Source: an uncultured Coriobacteriales bacterium (GTDB lineage Bacteria; Actinomycetota; Coriobacteriia; Coriobacteriales; UMGS124). From it: a stretch of 7,563 nucleotides of DNA. The position numbers were made by a program, and so were the translations under genes. This document shows, one piece after another, positions 5,624 through 7,563 of the stretch. Location of the stretch: positions 11,713-19,275 of the forward strand of contig CAIFEU010000036.1 of assembly GCA_903789505.1 (NCBI GenBank), written 5' to 3'. Each line of letters starts with the position of its first letter. Position 1 is the stretch's first letter. The notes beneath the pieces are model-generated. The model was not told the DNA's origin, ran no database searches, and saw nothing but the letters and a program-made list of their open reading frames with translations.

Positions 5624-6733
5624 CTAGCCCTCGCGCGGCGACGAGGCGGCGCCCTCCCCCTGGCCCCCCTGCCGCAGCGCGTCCCCGTCGTCGGCGGGCG
5701 CCTTCCCGCTTGCGGCGAGCTCCTCGTGCATCCGCAGGAGGTTGATGGAATAGCGGCGCTGCAGCACAGTCACGACCAGCGAGAACAGGAACGCGGCGAG
5801 CGCGAACACGAAGTCGACGTCGACCCCGCACAGCGCGACCACGCCCATGACGGCCACCCCGACGAGGCAGGTCGCGAGCTGGATGACGTACTCGGGGCTG
5901 CGGCGCACGAACTGCGCGACCGCGCCGGGACGCGCCACGGAAGAAGCGTCGCGCTCGAGCTTGGAGCCGAGACGGCGCTTGTAGACCATCTGCAGGACCG
6001 TGACCAGCAGCGTGAAGAACATCGAGACGTAGATGTACCACTGGTTGACCTCGACGCCGAAGAACTCGACGACCAGCAACACGCCGATCGTGAGGATGAA
6101 GAACAGCGCGAGCACCTTGACCTCGGGGTTGTGGTTGATGAAGTCGCTCACGACGTCCGCGAACGCCATCATGAACAGGATCGCGATGACGATGGCAAAG
6201 GCGGCGATGATGACGTGGTCCACCAGGCCGACCGCGGTGATGACCGAGTCGAGGGAGAACACGATGTCCATGACGGCGATCGTCGCGACGGCGCGCGGCA
6301 GCGTCAGGGTCTTCTTCGGCCCGGCGTCGGGGTGTTCCAGCGCGGCGCGCTCCTCGACGAGGCGGAGCATGTCGCGCAGCTCGGTGACACCCTTGTAGAT
6401 GAGGTAGACGCCGCCGCACAGAAGGATGATGTTCTTCCCGGTCACGTCCAGGGTGAACGGCCCCAGCGGAATCGAGAACAGGGGCTTGGTCAGGTGCATG
6501 ATCCATCCGAGCGTGAACAGCAGCGCGATGCGCGTGCACATCGCCGCTGCCAGCCCGAGGCGACGCCCGATGTGCTGCTGCTCGGGGGGCAGGCGGTCGG
6601 AGGTGAGGGAGATGAACACGATGTTGTCGATGCCCAGGATGATTTCGAGAAAGACCAGAGTGAGCAGCTGCACCAGGGCCTCGGGACCGGAGAAAGCTGC
6701 CTGAAGTTCCGCAATCAACGCGACTGCCCCCAT
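5624..6733 (-). CDS. TerC family integral membrane protein
   Basis: This belongs to the TerC/YgdQ family of membrane proteins, members of which are linked to tellurium resistance or to manganese and other metal-ion export. From the ATG at 6733 it is 369 residues with about nine hydrophobic segments (near 20-44, 60-81, 97-116, 149-171, 174-199, 205-227, 233-252, 283-305, 308-330). Family motifs are LTLVFLEIILGIDNIVFISL with Glu30 and Asp36 in segment 1, RRLGLAAAMCTRIALL in segment 2, and MDIVFSLDSVITAVGL with Asp162 in segment 4. The acidic residues in the membrane are the family hallmark. The last two segments extend beyond the usual seven and resemble the preceding pair. The tail is hydrophilic. 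The start is uncertain: GTG 6775, ATG 6763, ATG 6733 and TTG 6718 are in frame; only the TTG has a good spacing to a GGGGG sequence. Metal specificity cannot be read from sequence. Confidence 0.9.
   Translation of the reverse strand: MGAVALIAELQAAFSGPEALVQLLTLVFLEIILGIDNIVFISLTSDRLPPEQQHIGRRLGLAAAMCTRIALLFTLGWIMHLTKPLFSIPLGPFTLDVTGKNIILLCGGVYLIYKGVTELRDMLRLVEERAALEHPDAGPKKTLTLPRAVATIAVMDIVFSLDSVITAVGLVDHVIIAAFAIVIAILFMMAFADVVSDFINHNPEVKVLALFFILTIGVLLVVEFFGVEVNQWYIYVSMFFTLLVTVLQMVYKRRLGSKLERDASSVARPGAVAQFVRRSPEYVIQLATCLVGVAVMGVVALCGVDVDFVFALAAFLFSLVVTVLQRRYSINLLRMHEELAASGKAPADDGDALRQGGQGEGAASSPREG
5759..6058 (-). repeat. Internal duplication in the TerC protein
   Basis: Protein residues 226-248 (bases 5990-6058) and 303-325 (bases 5759-5827), numbered from the ATG at 6733, align without gaps with 10 of 23 identities plus several conservative changes: GV[ED]V at the start and F[TS]L[LV]VTVLQ at the end. 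The first copy is the normal final TerC segment; the second lies in the extra C-terminal part. This suggests an old duplication of a two-helix unit. Confidence 0.5.
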
Positions 6734-6768
6734 TCGGACGGCGCCAGATGATCGGACGCCCATTCGGA
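6729..6768. repeat. 10-bp direct repeat at two candidate TerC start codons
   Basis: CCCATTCGGA occurs at 6729-6738 and again at 6759-6768, exactly 30 bases apart and so in the same codon phase. On the minus strand each copy reads TCCGAATGGG and contains one of the candidate ATG starts (6733 and 6763). It looks like a short tandem duplication or a coincidence and makes the true start hard to decide. Confidence 0.5.
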
Positions 6769-6795
6769 GCGTCACGAGTGCAATAGTCTTTCAGT

Positions 6796-6804
6796 TTATC
6801 CACA
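6796..6804 (+). promoter_or_regulatory. Perfect DnaA-box sequence
   Basis: TTATCCACA is an exact match to the high-affinity DnaA box. It stands alone: no second box or AT-rich unwinding element is seen nearby, so this is not an origin. It lies just upstream of the TerC gene's start and could mark DnaA-dependent control or be chance. In GC-rich DNA an exact AT-rich 9-mer is somewhat unexpected. Confidence 0.35.
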
Positions 6805-6977
6805 CAATGGAGCGCCGAAACGACCTCCCGCCAATCACCACGCAATCCATTCAGGCAGCCGGCACGGCGGCAGGGAACCCATGAGGCACCCGATTACGCG
6901 CGCGGAGGCGAGGGGCAATGCCGCACGTTGAGAATGTAGGCGCGGCGTTTCACGACAGAACGTCCGGGCGCGGGCCT

Positions 6978-6983
6978 TATCAT
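6978..6983 (+). promoter_or_regulatory. Candidate -10 element for purL
   Basis: TATCAT matches five of six bases of the -10 consensus within a GC-rich stretch, 59 bases before the purL ATG, giving a leader of about 50 bases. No -35 hexamer is recognisable at the standard distance. No purine riboswitch or clear PurR-type operator is visible in the leader. Confidence 0.35.
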
Positions 6984-7042
6984 AGCGGGATGCAAGGCAT
7001 GAACGACGTCAATGCCCAAGTCCCACGGGAAGGCAGGATTCC

Positions 7043-7563
7043 ATGGTCCGTCGCGTGTACGTTGAGAAAAAGACCGGATTCGACGTCGAGGCGCGCCAGC
7101 TTCTGCGTGAGCTGCGCGACATCGTGGGAATCGTGGGCCTCTCCGGCATGCGCCTGGTGAACCGCTACGACGTCGAGGGAATCTCCGACGAGCTCTTCGA
7201 GAGCTGCGTGCCGACGGTCTTCTCAGAGCCCCAGACCGACGTGGTGACCTACGAGCTGCCCCTTCATGCCGACGAGGCCGTGTTCGCGGTGGAGTACCTC
7301 CCGGGCCAGTTCGACATGCGCGCCAACTCGGCCAGCGAGTGCGTGCAGCTGATCAGCCAGGGTGAGCGGCCCGAGGTGCGCTCCGCCAAGGTCTATCTCC
7401 TCTCGGGCAGGCTCACCGATGCCGACGTTGAGGCGGTCAAGCGCTACGTCATCAACCCGGTCGAGGCCCGCGAGGCGAGCTTGGCAGCGCGCGACACGCT
7501 GAAGATGGCGATGAGGCAGCCCGGCTGCGTCGAGACCATTGACGGCTTCACGGACCTGGACGA
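7043..7563 (+). CDS. purL: Phosphoribosylformylglycinamidine synthase, N-terminal part (cut by window edge)
   Basis: PurL makes FGAM from FGAR, glutamine and ATP, the fourth step of purine synthesis, in the cytoplasm. The open frame from the ATG at 7043 runs 173 complete codons to the right edge with no stop. It begins MVRRVYVEKKTGFDVEARQL and continues with LVNRYDVEGISDELFESCVPTVFSEPQTD, VFAVEYLPGQFDMRANSASECVQL and YVINPVEAREASL. This is the N-terminal domain (PurS-like region followed by linker) of the large single-chain FGAM synthases of about 1,200 residues found in Clostridia, Lactobacillales and Coriobacteriia, in which PurS, PurL and PurQ functions are fused. The conserved YLPGQFDQR/MR and NPV(E/D) motifs are those expected there. 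Start support: AAGGCAGGA ends 4 bases before the ATG, with an alternative GGGAAGG 9 bases before it. Catalytic and glutaminase domains lie beyond the window. Confidence 0.92.
   Translation, partial: MVRRVYVEKKTGFDVEARQLLRELRDIVGIVGLSGMRLVNRYDVEGISDELFESCVPTVFSEPQTDVVTYELPLHADEAVFAVEYLPGQFDMRANSASECVQLISQGERPEVRSAKVYLLSGRLTDADVEAVKRYVINPVEAREASLAARDTLKMAMRQPGCVETIDGFTDLD

Larger units (their letters stand above)
6734..7042. other. Divergent intergenic region between the TerC gene and purL
   Basis: About 309 bases without a supported gene. It holds the upstream in-frame start candidates of the TerC gene, a DnaA-box sequence at 6796-6804, a candidate -10 (TATTGC on the minus strand, 6780-6785) close to the TerC start, and a candidate -10 for purL at 6978-6983. 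I looked for and did not find a manganese (yybP-ykoY) riboswitch, which often precedes TerC-family genes, or a tRNA or T-tract terminator. A 16-codon frame at 6881-6931 has no supporting signal beyond a nearby AGGGA. Confidence 0.5.

Noticed and set aside
5726..6751. A 341-codon plus-strand frame opposite the TerC gene
   Set aside because: Its Asp/Glu/His/Gln-rich composition is the mirror of hydrophobic codons on the other strand; no recognisable domain.
5559..6845. A 428-codon minus-strand frame overlapping the TerC gene
   Set aside because: It is an out-of-frame shadow rich in Arg, His and Ala without membrane segments or motifs, while the neighbouring frame encodes all TerC motifs.
6734..6860. 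Manganese (yybP-ykoY) riboswitch before the TerC gene
   Set aside because: Searched because TerC-family genes often carry one; the conserved loop sequences are not present and the possible leader is too short.
6881..6931. 16-codon frame upstream of purL as a leader peptide
   Set aside because: It ends before the candidate purL -10 element and shows no attenuator structure or regulatory codon run.
6999..7160. Plus-strand frame from ATG 6999 overlapping the purL start
   Set aside because: Out of frame with purL, compositionally a shadow, and the purL frame has strong family motifs from its first codons.

Overview
The window is GC-rich chromosomal DNA from what looks like a high-GC Gram-positive bacterium. 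The single-chain PurL of the large clostridial/coriobacterial type, the TerC, HIT and YugP-like families and the GC-rich codon use suggest Coriobacteriia (Actinomycetota, possibly Atopobiaceae). That placement is inference from protein character, not a database match. All recognisable genes are housekeeping genes. I see no phage, transposon, CRISPR array, tRNA, rRNA or defence system.

Layout, left to right. A leftward (minus-strand) block runs from about 4511 to position 1. It contains ribonuclease D (3378-4511), a YugP-like membrane zinc metallopeptidase (2490-3167), the two exonuclease VII subunits xseA (929-2470) and xseB (662-922), a HIT-family nucleotide hydrolase (235-579), and the first 17 codons of acetate kinase ackA running off the left edge (1-52). 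The peptidase, xseA and xseB are packed with gaps of 19 and 6 bases and look like one transcription unit, probably continuing into the HIT gene. RNase D and ackA each have their own candidate -10 element.

Divergent from RNase D is a rightward diacylglycerol/lipid kinase gene (4685-5623). Its leader carries a perfect 13-bp inverted repeat, and the loop is complementary to the gene's own Shine-Dalgarno sequence. It meets a leftward TerC-family membrane protein gene (5624-6733) tail to tail with no base between the two stop codons. The TerC protein has an extra C-terminal membrane hairpin that looks like a duplication of the preceding one. After a divergent intergenic region holding a perfect DnaA-box sequence, purL starts at 7043 and runs off the right edge.

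The functions are largely independent: DNA repair nuclease, RNA exonuclease, membrane protease, lipid phosphorylation, membrane transport, purine synthesis and acetate metabolism. The parts most worth a second look are regulatory and structural: the lipid kinase leader, the ackA leader with a small ORF overlapping the start codon, and the internal duplication in the TerC protein.
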